Origin: Stratiolaelaps scimitus
Taxonomy: Eukaryota; Arthropoda; Arachnida; Mesostigmata; Laelapidae
Reading direction: 5' to 3'
Length of the DNA stretch: 64,000 bases
NCBI GenBank assembly: GCA_019614645.1
Contig: JABWDB010000003.1
Span: forward strand, 16,887,001-16,951,000
Shown: piece after piece, positions 24,886-37,900 of the stretch
Layout: every line of letters starts with the position of its first letter
How positions within the stretch are numbered: the stretch's first letter is position 1
The notes under the pieces: generated by a model
Databases searched by the model: none
The model's input: the letters and a program-made list of their open reading frames with translations, nothing else
What the model was told of the DNA's origin: nothing
Translations under genes and position numbers: made by a program

Positions 24886-25066
24886 TCGCGAACCCAGGCC
24901 CGCAGGATACTCGGGAACACCCGCAACATTACACCGACCACATTGCAGTAGCCGCCTTAAGCTCACTTGGCCAGCAGGGCCGGCCGCTGAGACACACAGG
25001 GTACCGGCATTCGCCAGGCTTGGACAACGGCAGACCCGCGAAGCTGCCTTCATAGAAGCTGGCTGA
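24886..25066 (+). other. Candidate exon after a strong acceptor
   Basis: A long pyrimidine tract (24856-24880) ends in TTTGCAG, a textbook 3' splice site, and is followed by GC-richer sequence. Two frames stay open: one to TAG at 25053 (55 codons) and one to TGA at 25064 (59 codons). The first reads ANPGPQDTREHP near its start. The tract is also a CT microsatellite, so the acceptor could be accidental. No family is recognised. Confidence 0.15.
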
Positions 25067-25069
25067 CAT

Positions 25070-26400
25070 CATATTTGCATATTGTATGACGACAGAGGAG
25101 CTGGTGTTGACGATGAAGAGGATGATGATGAAAATAGTGGCGACTCTGTTGCTGCCACTACTAAAGGCTCTCAAGCTGCACTAACTCCTCTTCTGCTAAT
25201 CATATGCGTCGGTGGCAAGTTCATTCGTTCGTTCGTTGCCTCGCTCGTGGCGGTGTCGGCTTTTTTCTTTCGTCTTAGCAAAAGGGAGAAACAGAGCCAG
25301 GCAGCATCAGAACAGCCGGCTTCTAAGCGGCTCGTTCAGGAAGCGTTGGCTATAACATCGTGGAGATGATGCCGGAGTTCATGGTGGTCTTCCGTGGCAG
25401 TGCTGCCAGTTGATGGTGGTCCTCCGGTAACGCCGCCGTACCCAGTGCTCTTAGTGCGGGGTACTCGAGTGGTTCGGTGGCCGGTTTTGTCTTTGCGTCC
25501 GCTATTTCTTTTCCCTTTGACGCTTGCGCCTTCTCCCCTCCCTCTGTTCGGTTTCTCCCAGAAGGGAGCATAGAAGGCCCGAAGACTTCGCCTCGTGCGC
25601 CGCAAGAGCTGGCTGAAGCGCTGGCAACAGTAGAACAGCTAGAAACACGGAGCACGGTATAGTGAATATGCGAGAGTGTGGAGGTAAATAAAGCAAAAGG
25701 CGGCAACAACAACAACAACAACAACAACAACGACAACAGCAGGAATGGGAACAACAACTCGCTCGAACAGCCGCTGCGTGTGCACGAGCCAACTAACTTG
25801 AGAAGGCTGTACAACGCGACCATAACCGCGCACTCTGCTTAAGGCTGTTGGCTGCCCGTCCGCTAGCCTGAGTTCCTGCCTGCGCGCTCTCTCTGTAAGT
25901 TCAGCGAACTTACTGGTGAATGAGTTAAGTTCGCGGCATCGTAGTGCCCCGAGACAACCTTCTTGCTTTAGATGATGTGCTGCATTTCAGACGGCGAGCA
26001 CTGGACCAACTCGTGTGCATACATGCACATAGCGCGAGGAAGGGGGCGGCGTAAAATCGGGAGGAACGAGGGTTTCCCTTGGGGAGACTTCACTAGTCTG
26101 CGCACGAAAGAACAGAGAGAAGTTAGGGTCGAGTAATCAGAGAAGGGCGAAGGGCAAACGGAAAAAAGTGGACCAAGGTACACGAATACAAAAAAAACGA
26201 ACACACGAAGGGATAACATATAGAGGGACGGCAGTTCTTGGGACGGTGCGGTCACTCTCGTGGTAGTTTTCGTAGAAGATCTTCTTTCTTTGAGCTGACC
26301 CTCAGCTTTTTTCCTTGTGCGACAGGCTTCGGCTCTGAAACTTTTGGCACCACAACGAGTATATATCGGGGATTGTTTCACAAAATAGGATATTGAAATC
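25070..26400. other. GC-rich island with an AAC microsatellite
   Basis: (AAC)n spans 25704-25731. Frames of up to 157 codons on the minus strand include Leu or Val runs encoded by this repeat and have no domain. A short hairpin (GTAAGTTC, AGC, GAACTTAC) lies at 25895-25913. A short copy of repeat family B lies at 26292-26307. Confidence 0.5.
26292..26307 (+). repeat. Dispersed repeat family B, short copy
   Basis: The 16-bp core GAGCTGACCCTCAGCT is identical to the centre of the copies at 21234 and 52106, preceded by a T/C-rich stretch and followed by six Ts. Only the palindromic core and the T-rich flank are shared. Confidence 0.6.
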
Positions 26401-28728
26401 CGCTTCCAGCGGTCTTAAAGATTGACATCTGCCCACTATAGATGCAATTATTCCACGTTTCGTGGAATCAAACGCTTATAGGGCGCGGTATGAGTAGCGA
26501 TAGTTAACTATCACTGTATGAGCTCCGTGGTAGTAATAGGTGACCAAGACGCATCCACGTTTGCTACCCAAAGAGACAATCAAAGAAGTACCAATTCATT
26601 ACCACGCGTGCAACCAGCCAGCAACCAAACCCGCATGGCAATGAATATAGACTGACATGTCTGTGAGTATACAGTGGTCTCCTAGACGAACCCCGTAGTA
26701 CAACCGATTGTAGATGAACATCCGGGGAGAGCCAACTTAAGAGAGAAGGGACTGAGGGTCAATCGTGAGTGGAAAAACTTTAGTTTATTAATCAAATTTT
26801 CCCTGGAGGATTACTTTCCAACTCCACGGAAACTGTTTGTAAACTTGACCTATATGTGAAATGGACAATCGGTCAGCCGTAATGTTACGCCGAAGTCCTG
26901 TTGTGATTGGGATCCTCGTTGGGAGCTACGGCTTCGCAACCTAGGCAAGGGTGATTTGATGAGGGAAGAAATTTTGTCTGCAGGGCAACGATCTAAACAG
27001 TATAGTCCTGGTGTTTCTTTTTCACACAGTCTCATGCGGTCCTGGTGGAAGAATGCAATGCGGTTGAACCTATTTCCTTGTGTACAAAGTACCATTATTT
27101 CGCAAGCAGGAGAATCCACATTGATCATATATTTGGCTCCATTGATCCTTCGCCATCCATTATTAGACAACAAAGAAGCACATCAAATTTTAAGTCCTTC
27201 GCATGATGTCTTGAATCTACCAGTTGACAAACTGCTGCAAGTGAATCCAGTGTTTCAGACTAGAATTTCAAACCAATCCGATTTCAAAAGGTTTCTCTTC
27301 ACTTCTATTGGCCTAGTTTCCTCTGCGCGTTCTACTCATATCATAGGTCTATTTCTCTCCCCCTCTCTCCTTTTTTTCTCTCACTGTTCCACCTGTTCTC
27401 CACATCATGTCACGGCCTGACAGTCCGGTTTCCTTGCCTATGCTGGGTGAGAAGTAAAGCTAATCGAGAAGCAAACAACCAGCCATAAGGACATAGCCGT
27501 CCTGCGTGCTAGTCCTTCGTCTTGGCAGAGCTTTTTACCAGGTCCCACAATGACCATCGCTTAACAAACCCCCTGGCACGTTGTCCGCTTATTTCGCCAT
27601 GCGCGGGGTATTTCTTTTTGTTAGGGGGACAAGGACGCAGAAGGACGAAGAAGGACACAGCGGTAAGGAGACTACGACCATTACACATTGATGGCTGCCT
27701 AGTAGGACAAGCAAGTATGTAGTAAATAGGTCCTACCATAGCAGAGTTCCGACACAGCAAAGGCCTGAGAAGGCCGAAACGAACCAATGCCAATTAAGCG
27801 CGACCATTCGTCTACTCCGTCCGCCCTGAGGGGGTCTGTTCCCTCCTGCGTGTTTGTGTGTGTAGTCGTTTGTGCATCTCTGTGCTAGATTTGACCCTCT
27901 GCACTATCGCCTGCATATTGCATCAGTCAAGTTCTTGACAACTAGCTAAACACTATGGGTATTATTCTCAATACCAAACAGTTTGCATCTTATACTATAA
28001 GAAGTAGAATCGATAATATAATATAAAAAATATAATATGATTGTAGATATTTGGTATACACGCAATTGAAAAGCTGCAAAAAGCAGCTACATTTATATCG
28101 ATAAGGACCATCACAACCACGATCGAACGGGAGAATAAAAAAAGTTTACGGTTTTTGGGAGAAAACTACTTGACGCAGTAACAGTAAATGATTTTCCGTA
28201 CGTTTCCGACGAAGGCGATAGGTTGCGGTTCTGCTGATCTTCTGCGTCTTTCCGCGGCAGATTCGATTCTACCAGGAATTTTTTCGTGTGAAATCCAAAC
28301 CAGCTAAGATCACCTTTGTCGGTAAAAAGGGCGTGTTTTAATCTTTCGGGCCTGAAATGACGCATTATCGCGACCTAGAGATCACCAGGGTATTATTACT
28401 TTATGGGCTTCCTTAAAGTGACTACCTAGGTGAACCATGTCAATTATATTTTTGTACAGCCACAGGCTGAGGTGGCTAAGGGCAGGAATGGCGAACGAAT
28501 AGTCCAACCCACGGTATAACACGCAAGCAAGACCGAATGGTGGGGTACCACTGTCAATGATGATACGCTGCTGATAGTCCATACGTGCAGCTATTGACCT
28601 TCGTTATCTTTTAGTATGATCTATGTGTGTATCCACTCACTCCGTGTACCCATGAAGAAGATTGAGCGCCAGGCCATTGCCTGAAGATCTATCTGATCGG
28701 GTCACCACAACACCTCTGTTCGTCTCAA

Positions 28729-28766
<38 letters not shown>

Positions 28767-30760
28767 GCTCTCTGGTTATCCCTCTCTCGCTATGTGAGTC
28801 CGTCCCTGCTTGTTGACCGTGCCAGGTAGACCAATCAACGTGAAGGACCTAGGCTAGGGTGCCTGTCTCTGTGTACGAGCATATGTGTTGTTTAACTGGT
28901 CAGGTCGTTTCCAGTGTAACGGCTCCTTGTTAGCTTGCGAACCCGCTCGCGGATACTGATGCGTGGCGCAACACTTCGCATAAAATAGTGAATAGCTCCG
29001 CTCGGGTGAATGGTCTGTGTTAGACAGATAGACTGATAGATAGTTGGATTATGCCGCTGGCAACTCAAGGATGGACACGTTGCGGAACAAACTAACTTGT
29101 ATGAGATATCTTTCCTGTTTAATGGAAGCTCCATAACAAACCGGCGGGTGATTACGCAAGGCCAGGTTATGTTCGGTTAGTAACCGAGTAAAAACGGACA
29201 AGCATAGCAACATCCATATCTCGCATGCTTTCGAAATCGAACATTAGTATTCTGCTCCGGACATGTGTAGTTCATATTCGAGCTTGGTCACTGCTGTTTG
29301 GCTGTTCCCCGCGGTTCAAGATGGTCGGTGAATCTTAGGTGGTCAGAGTGCCACAGATGATAACAAGCGGCGATGAGCAATCGGGTTAAGGGTAACGAGA
29401 CTGAGGGTGAGCCATGCATTGAAGTTAGGCTGTGCAAGATAAATGTATTTAAAGGCAATGGAGACCCACCAGCGCATCAAGTTTCTAAGCAAAGTTTTGA
29501 TGCCCTCTGTAATACATTTCCCTGGTTGTTTTGTTTCAATTTCTCCGTTTTTTTCAAGCATAACAATACTAACGAACTATGTATTGGCAGAAGAACACGG
29601 AAAAGGCACTGAAGGAAAAGTTACTGTTAGGAGGTTAGTTGTGGCAATCGTCAAGAGTAGCTTAGCCTCTCATGGGGTTGCGTGATCCTCCGAAGGTCAC
29701 TAGCTAGATTTTCATTTTTTCAAATACCATTGCTGCTCGCTTTCGCATGCATTTCTTCTACGATACATAGAATAGACTAGATCAGAGGCCACAAAGAGAA
29801 TATTCCACGTTCTTAAACCCAACACTACGTAGAGTTTACTTCTATCATCTCCTCATGGGGATGCTTTATTTTAGTGTCACAACAGTGGCCACACCGATGA
29901 GCCAACACAGATGACCATAGTATCTGACAAAACGCAGCTTCCTTTCAGCTAGATATAATAGTTTCACTTCAAGTGCTACGGTCTGTATATAGCGATCCGA
30001 AAGGCTTCGTCTAGGTGGTTCTTATCACAAAACCTGTTGCCCAATATCCTGAACCCAAAACGTCTCACGCCGCTTTACGTCTACGATTTCCCAATTTTAC
30101 GTAACAAATATAAAAGGAATCACCATCAATCTGTCTTCCTCCTTCTATTCGCCGGTGCTCACCAGTTCGCTGAAACTCGGCCAAATTTACTTGAAGCGCA
30201 CTTGTCCGCGCGCTGCCATCCGAACACTATGGTGGCACACTGATCACCCCCAACGCTCACCTCACATTAGTATCAGCAACTGGCATGAGTACGGGTGTCG
30301 ACCACTGGCAGGTTTTCTCACCCAATGAACGTGAATTAACTATGGACAATTCTTGAAATCAGCAGCGTCCAGCAGAGTTAAGCCGTTGTTATGTCCGTTG
30401 TTGCCCTGCGTTTGCTGTTCTCATCATCATCGTCGCTTTTATCGAGACGATAACAACGACAAGAGGCGCCGACCGGCAGAGCCAGTATGTTGCGGAGGCG
30501 CTGTCCAGCAGCAGCAGCAACAATAGTGCGGCTCCCGATGCCACGGATACAAAGCTGAACCGTGTGACGTTTAGTGACGTTTTTCATCGAATCCACTTTA
30601 TACTTTATACAAAACCGACTGCTCCCATAGGCCGTACGCAAAAATGAAACGAACAACCAGACGAACGGAATTAAGAAGGAGCGATAGATACGAAAGGCCA
30701 CGAATGGTTATAGGAGAATAGGAAGTGTTCGTTCCAGACTATGAGATCAGTTGTGCGGCA
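26400..30760. other. Spacer, no gene recognised
   Basis: It holds a perfect 8-bp hairpin at 26450-26468 (ATTCCACG, TTT, CGTGGAAT) and a long CT microsatellite at 28732-28772. A plus-strand 154-codon frame at 26956-27420 and several shorter frames have no recognised motif and no splice context that could be argued from sequence alone. Confidence 0.45.
28732..28772. repeat. (CT)n microsatellite
   Basis: An uninterrupted CT run of about 27 bp is extended by imperfect CT/TA/GC interruptions to about 41 bp. It is one of the longest dinucleotide tracts in the window. Confidence 0.9.
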
Positions 30761-30762
30761 GG

Positions 30763-30763
<1 letters not shown>

Positions 30764-30811
<48 letters not shown>

Positions 30812-30816
30812 TATAC
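30764..30816. repeat. (TA)n microsatellite
   Basis: A TA run of about 41 bp, then one CATA interruption and a few more units. It is the longest TA tract here. Ile/Tyr alternations in overlapping frames come only from this repeat. Confidence 0.95.
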
Positions 30817-30819
30817 TCG

Positions 30820-33800
30820 TTTATTACGGCGGCATGCTTCGGGCGGGATCGACCACAATCAAATCGGGTCGTCGGCAGAGGCGGCGGCGACGGCAGCAGC
30901 CGCATGCTTCGTCGGATGAGATGAGTTAAGTCGTATCCGGAACTTGTATTTCACCACTTGACGTCAGGCAGAGCGGGTTCGTTGTTGATGCCGCCGCTGC
31001 ATTCGACGCGTTTCACCACTCCCCAACTGAATCCATCGTGAGACCGCGCTACGCCTCTATGTCGTAGCTAAGGCAATGACTGTGTGTCAATGTATGAACG
31101 GGGTATGGCCTGCATGCGTCCCAGAGTGCCTGTGCCTACTGCTGCAAGCGGACAGATCCCGGAGTGGATTGACTATAACAGAGTTCCTCTTCCTCGTCGT
31201 TTTCTCCGAAACAGAGCAACTCCACCAACCACTGTCTAAGCGAGTCTGTGTGTGTGTGGTCGACGTTCTGCCTGCCTGTCTACTGTTGGTGCCGGCGAAC
31301 CAGCTATAGACGCGCCGGGCAAGACGTGGCTAGACCAGCGACCAAACGGGCGAGCTATAGTTTCAATGGGTCGGTGCCGAAGGACGATGACAACGCAGCA
31401 AAGTTCGAGAGGTACAGATAGGGAGATAGTGAGCGAACGAGCGAGATAGAGAGAAAAGTGAGGCATTGAGCTCAGGGATAGAAAAAAAAGTGTCAATATC
31501 TTCTATGTAATTTATGGTTTTATTAGCCCGCCGCCACCGCCATCGCAGTCAGCATCGCCGCAGTCGCTCACTGCTTTATTATTAAGGCAGAATCAGCAGC
31601 AGCAGCAGCAGGAGCAGCGAGGATCGGTGAAAGGGAACACCATACGGAATCAGCGACGGTATACCCAGGCAGCTATCCACGGGCAGCTAAACTGTGAACG
31701 ACAGTGACGGCGAAACTCTGTCCATACGAGGAGCGGGGGATGGCGTAGCGCCTTTGAGTGTACAGGCACCATTCAGCAGCGTTCGTGGAGCTGACAGGCG
31801 GGACTGGTTGAGCACCGGCCGAAAACACCTCAAGTGACTCAACGCAACTTTTGCCAATTGACTCGAATTGGTTCCGTGCCTCTGGATCTTGTCCGTCGGT
31901 GATCTCCGTATCAGTCTTGAGCTACGCGCACAGACCGACGCAGAGAATATTTCTAGGGGAGCTCGAGAAGAATTAAGGGTTACGGACAACATCGAATAGA
32001 TGGACTATTCTTCTAACACCACTCTCTCGCCCGGGTCAGAAGATTGGAAGGTAAGGAAAGCCCGCTCTAGAGAAAAACAAAACTGCGAGGGAGGTCTTCG
32101 TTGACATGCGGCTGGTCGCCACACAGTGAAGCCTAACATGCTTCACCAAGCCAGCGAATTGAGCATTACTGGCAACCAGATTGTATAAATCTGAAGACGA
32201 TATGCACGCATAGTAAGGACGGTGAATTAAGGGTGAGTCGAACCCTGCAAAATTATAGTCAATGCAAACGAGGAGAGGCTGATAACTCTACCTAATCCAA
32301 AATCGAGACTTATTACGGCAAACGAGTCCAGGCAAACGTACCTTATAAATTCTATAATATATATGATAATATAACAGATATAAGCAGTAGTAATTCGATG
32401 CAGCCGAGTATTTTTGAACAGGGCTTTTTAACTATTTCTATCGTGAGTTTTCCGTGTGCTACAATGTTCGATTGGTGTATTTACGCTAGCCAACGTCCAT
32501 AATCAATATTCCAAAAGAAAAATAAGCTATTATTTAAGCAGTCGAGACTAAAATGACCTAAATTCTACCACACATTACCATAATTGAGTAAATTGTACCA
32601 GAGCGTGCATCTCTATTCCGTGTCCAGTGATTCGGTATCTTCATGCACAGCTCTTTGCCTCGCCGATTTCTGCAATAAAAATCCAACTAAAAATATATGC
32701 ATTCACGATTCGATCATTGACATGCATCACATACTCTAGATATACATTTTTCTCCAGTCAGTTGAACGAAAACCACCGGTATTCACAACCACATTTACAA
32801 CATGTCTATACCGGGACAAAATATTTTACCAAATCTATCAACCAAGAATCCTGATGGACTTGCCTGCACGAAGAACGTTAAATTCGGGACATATGAATAC
32901 GTAACGGGAAGTTGTTTGGGCTGTCCTCTCGACCTGCCACCTTACCTGGATACGATCCACCAAAGATATCAACGTTCGATTCAAGGGGGAATGAAACGCT
33001 AAGGTCGCAGTACTTTATGGGCTACGTTAGATGACCTTTTTATGGATCCGCAGTAGTTTTTGTGAGTCTTACAACTCATTTTCTTAAATTGCTCTTCCTC
33101 TTCTTACGCGGAATCAAGCGAGCAAAACAAATGGACAAATATATAGTCATGTCTCTCTCTCACCCTCTCTCTTTCTCTCTCTCTCTATATATATATATAT
33201 GTTGAGTCCAATGTTCAGTACATGGGCACATTTGATCTCGCAGTATTACGGGATGCATGCTATCTATATGCATGCGTGTGCCAGATAAGTGTAGATGTGT
33301 ATTGTGATGTTTGTTTGCTATTGCGGACACGTTCCGGCGAAGGGACAGGCTCCGACGGACTAAGGACCTTGTCTCCAAGGGCCGTTACCCCGTGTGGCTA
33401 CAAGAGCGCAGCTTCGTCCTCGATGAATAAGCACACGAGCGCCCAAATCTCAACATTGAAGAGGAACGCGTTCTCGTCGCTTGAACGCGAATAAACGGAC
33501 ATGTTTGTGCTGTGGTCTTCTGGTAGCAGTTTCACCATATTCGTATCGTTTGGTCCCGACCCGATGAGCGTCTCCTACCGGCCGCTTGATCGACCGAGCG
33601 ACCCAGCCAAATCGTTGCGCGAGAGCCTGCATGCGCATGTACCAACTACACCGTTTGGGTGAACAAGGTCTGCGAATCGGCCCGGCCGTACGACGCAAAT
33701 ACTGTAAATCATCTTTCAAAAGCGTTACGCATACAAGCGGGACCCACTGGGTGGACGCGTTGAGAAATAAACATGATCGAGACCCTCCGTACGTGTTCAC

Positions 33801-34300
33801 AATTCGTCCAGATGGACCAGATTATTAGCTTGATACTGATGGCGCAGATACGGCTATGGGGAGCAGAAAGACGAGAAACTGCCGGGAGGAAGCCAAATGA
33901 AAACAGCTCTTTTAGGACGGTGACTGAAGAACGCTTAATACCAGTTTCGCTTGGTGTTTTCAGCTAGGTGTCACCAAGACTGCACACGCAAACACAGGCA
34001 TATATTCCTTCCAGTGAGGAAACTTATCTATGGAAACCAAATCGAGTAGCTAGGGCTTTTGAATTGGGCTGGTACGCTAATATATGGATACATACAGATG
34101 TGGCAGAAGGATCAAGACATTTGGAATACTTTCCACTTATTCTTCTTTGGAACACATTTGTGTGACTATCTGTGTAAACCAAACAGTGTGTCCCGCTTAC
34201 TAAAAGTTTGGCCCTCGGACACTGTGACCTAAATATAAAACACACTCTGATTCGTGTGATTATGTGATTTTAATGTGACAATATGATTATAATTACAATT
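30820..34300. other. Spacer, one unassigned frame
   Basis: 31236-31900 is GC-richer, with GA runs near 31415-31455 and a CAG run near 31595. A combined CT and TA microsatellite lies at 33151-33200. Apart from the low-confidence frame at 32802-33002, nothing coding is recognised. Confidence 0.45.
32802..33002 (+). CDS. Unassigned open frame, 66 codons
   Basis: An ATG-started frame in otherwise AT-rich DNA, free of simple-repeat residues, with a GSCLGCPLDLPP segment containing a CxxC pair. No domain is recognised and the length is within chance expectation. It is included because its composition is unlike the surrounding microsatellite-driven frames. Confidence 0.1.
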   Translation: MSIPGQNILPNLSTKNPDGLACTKNVKFGTYEYVTGSCLGCPLDLPPYLDTIHQRYQRSIQGGMKR

Positions 34301-34308
34301 ATATATTT

Positions 34309-34412
34309 CAGATTATCCTGGTCACGATATGTCTCAGACTATCCTGACCATGTTGTAAGTCAGATTATCCTAACCGTGTTATAAGTCAGACTACCCTGAC
34401 CTTGTTTTATAT
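34309..34412. repeat. 26-bp tandem repeat, four units
   Basis: Four contiguous 26-bp units begin at 34309, 34335, 34361 and 34387. Each starts CAGA(T/C)TA(T/C)CCT and all have identical length with scattered substitutions. The array ends one base before repeat family A copy 2 (34414), so the two may belong to the same element. Confidence 0.9.
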
Positions 34413-34413
34413 A

Positions 34414-34480
34414 CACCTTTTATTATTTTTTTTTTTGCGAGAACTTAAGTATTGTGAAACTGCAGTTCCGAAAATAAACC
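34414..34480 (-). repeat. Dispersed repeat family A, copy 2
   Basis: The reverse complement of copy 1 at 17364-17431, with about three differences across the 52-bp core plus A-run length variation. It directly adjoins the 26-bp tandem array, which on the minus strand lies after the A-run and AAAAGGTG end. Confidence 0.85.
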
Positions 34481-34555
34481 ACTAATGAAATGAAATGAAA
34501 ATGAAATTCTAATAATACAAGCCAAATATAGGCATACATATATATATATATATAT

Positions 34556-34939
34556 TCAGGAATTTTGCTTCGTTATATTTTGATCTTTGTAATCAGACAA
34601 CACGCAACCGGTACTTGTATCCATACCGAGATATGTATACAACCACTGAACATGATAGGGAAGATCGCTTGACGACACGAACAATTCATGATAAGTGCAA
34701 AGTGCATATTCACCAGAGAGCCTGTCAAACAGCATGAATTTCGAGGTTACGAGGAGGAACCAAGTGTAATAGGTAGACAGACACCGTGGCCATTCTGCGA
34801 CCACAACGTAAGAGGGATCCCTGACGCATTCCTGGCTGTATTTGCGTGAGGCGTGCAGGAGGAGATTGATGAACGTGTAAAGAGCGCGGTGCAACTTTCT
34901 TGTTTTTGCGATGTGCGTAGACCCTATTTCTCTGGCCAC
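34556..34939 (-). CDS. Unassigned open frame, 127 codons
   Basis: A minus-strand ATG-to-TGA frame with balanced composition and no repeat-encoded residues. It is rich in aromatic residues (YYTWFLLV, VQWLYTYLG segments) but has no clear signal peptide or domain. It lies just beyond a TA microsatellite and family A copy 2, so it could be a decayed transposable-element frame. A second minus-strand frame of 88 codons overlaps it. The assignment is open and chance occurrence cannot be excluded. Confidence 0.15.
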   Translation of the reverse strand: MAREIGSTHIAKTRKLHRALYTFINLLLHASRKYSQECVRDPSYVVVAEWPRCLSTYYTWFLLVTSKFMLFDRLSGEYALCTYHELFVSSSDLPYHVQWLYTYLGMDTSTGCVLSDYKDQNITKQNS

Positions 34940-34940
34940 A

Positions 34941-37900
34941 TGGACTCGAATAAAGTCCCAGCTGTGTTGCGATTCCGCCGGGTGACTGCATCGGCGTTGA
35001 AACTCACTTTCGTTACGATGGTCTCCGGCGCTTACACGTTGACGGCTGCGAGCACGAGATTGACATATTCATAAAAACACACACACAAACACACACACAC
35101 ACGAAAGGTAAACACGTATAAGCTACTTCATTCATGTACGTCACCATACGTACTCGTCCACCCAATGTATAAACTGCGGAAAATAAGCGAGCGTTTCCTT
35201 GAGAAGGAAACACAGAGTGAAAGTGTTAGAGATTGCTGTTGACGTCTATGACAGTTACAAATAGAACTATGAACTATCGGGTTGGTACATTATTTGGCAG
35301 TGTTGAGTTTATTAACTCAACCGCATTATCGACTTCTGTATGGAGACGGCATAACCTGGCTGTAAGTAACCGCTTATTACTCCGGCAGATGGCGGCGAAT
35401 CTATGCATTACACCGATCCAATTTCTGGGGTACACTGTTTACACCCAGGGCATTGAGTTACGAAAAACCAAGACTGACGGATGCCGAGGGCCACTTCTAT
35501 CGGCTTTTCTAGGTAACTGCTTGAGGTTGAACATTTGCTAATTCTATTGGCCAAAATATGACACATTCGGATATCTCTGATATCTGACGCTGTCCTGGCA
35601 TATCGTTATTGTATCATTTCTCTGAACACTTTCATAGCCCACATCCAAGTAGCTGTCCAACGGAATGGTTCAAATGAAATCGTCCGAGCCAGGAAGCTCT
35701 TTAAATCAAATCTACACTTTATGCGCAAACGTCAATGCCCAAGTCGTCATGCGTGTCTCGAAGGAAGGGAACTCGAATAGCTGGTCTCAAAGCCAGCTTC
35801 GCCGTTCACCCAATGCAGTGAACAATTGGTTTGTTCAATACAAACAGCGCCACGGTTCGGCTACGGGGTTTGGCTACTTGGACTCCTTCGCGTCGCTCAG
35901 TGATGCGAATCCATGAGTGATGTAGAGAGACAGAGAGATAATGGGAAAGTTAAACATAAGATGAATGCACTATGTCGTTGCGCGCAAGGCATCCTAACTT
36001 CTGGCCCAGTCTGGCGCCTTCTTAGGGGGTACTATAACGAATTAGGTACTGGCTTAAGGCCATCACCAGGTCTGAATCTGAATCAGCCAGGTCATTCCTC
36101 GGTACGGTTACAATTAACTAGCAGGGTGAACTCTGGACGAGTAAGCCGTACATTTGCATAGAGCTGATTTAGGTTGATTTAACGGGTCATGTGTTGTGTA
36201 TCCATTCGTATTATATGTACACATACATCGATCTGTCTCGCGAGAGTTGATCGCGGACTTGAACAGAGTAGTCATGTTTTTCAATACCACCTCAAACTGC
36301 TGATGCCGCGAGAAGTGGACAACCGAATCGACCGCATGGTTGGAGTCTACGAGAACGATACAGGAGAGCATCCTCACAATTGCTTCGATGACAGACTTCG
36401 GTGGCCGTTATCGTTAAATTCAAACGTGTATAAACAAGGTACGCACGCAGATAAATATGAAGAACGACAGGCGTGTGTGTGTGTGGTCTGTGTAGGAGAG
36501 ATCTTTGTCTTGAACGTTGCAACGAGTCGCTTATGAGTTCCGCCTCTTGGAGTAATCGAGTCGAACTTGAGTGGCGACCCAACACTCAAAAAACAATAAC
36601 AATATACCGCAATACTCAATAGCAAAACGTATTATCCTCGGTAGGCTCAATGGTAAACATCAGAAGTAATATGTGAGTTCTTCTATATCGTGTATGGTCA
36701 GTGAAAACGAGAATAGGTATTACAATACCTATTTCTAGGTCGGCATCACTGTTGTACGACACCTGTGGCGGCCTGTGGCCATGTCGACTATAAATGAAGC
36801 AGTATGCCCCCTAATTGAATTGGTGTAGTTGTGCTAGGGAAACGTTGCATGCTGGTTGCAAGTTGCTCGTCCATCTACCATCAGTTATAGTAAAGATCTC
36901 ACATGAAGACTCATATACATGTGTTCTCGTACGTCACGTGGCGAGACCCCGAGAGGGTTTGCTGGATGATGCTAGGTCAACACACTCCTTCTTCTATTCG
37001 TGGATACACCGATCAGTTCGGTATCCTTCAGCAGGGCCCCCTCCCCAGTTCCCGCTAGCTTGCCAGTGCCGGCCAACCTACCTACGATGATAGCTCTAGC
37101 CACCGCAACGAACTCAATGTCCACAGTACACTTGTTTAGCTCTCAAGCACGGCGGACTGGTGCACAGCATCGCGTATTTTCCCTCGCTTCATCACGCCGG
37201 CAGGACCCGAACCTGCGGTGGCAATCCGTCGAGTGCATCCATCCACTTGGCTTTACCAGTGCTAGTAGTGGTAGTAGCAACGCTATGGCAGAACGAGCCA
37301 ACGAGACAGCCAGCTGGTCGGAGGCTGACTTCTTCCAAGCTGACGTCATTCGCCTTCCCGGAAGGAGAAAGCTCCTCGGGAGCTGACAGTTGGCTGGTGT
37401 TCACCAGCTGTGTACATGTCATTAGGTTCAACGTACAGTGCACACACACACCTATCTACCAGTCTAGCACCCTGCGACTGCAACACAGCTATCTATTCAC
37501 CACTAAATAATACCATACTATGAAGAACATCGATATCTACCGTGCTTATGTGTCGAAGTAAGGACGTACTAGTGACTTTCGAGTCTAACTGAGGAAAAAG
37601 GCTGGCGCCGGTCATGGGCAAAGTAAAGACATCGTCGAAGTTTCTACTGCTCCGACGAGCGAATTGAACAGGCGAATATTAACGCTGAACAGTGACACCA
37701 TTTGCAAAGTTGCTTAGAACACGAGTTGTTCTCAACATCCCAAAGCAAACGATTTCCTTCTGGTTATTCCATACGAGCCCATTTGATTGGGGATGTCTGT
37801 TCGTTCTACTTCGGGATCGTAGAAAGTGCGTCCGTCGCTTGTGACGAAATCTATAATACAAGCACCATTGGATCAATTCGGTCGGTCAGCCTTTTTTTTT

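Noticed and set aside
24871..24899. ANPGP resembling the end of a 2A-type sequence
   Set aside because: The upstream acidic residues of the D-x-E-x-NPGP motif are absent, so only a chance NPGP remains.
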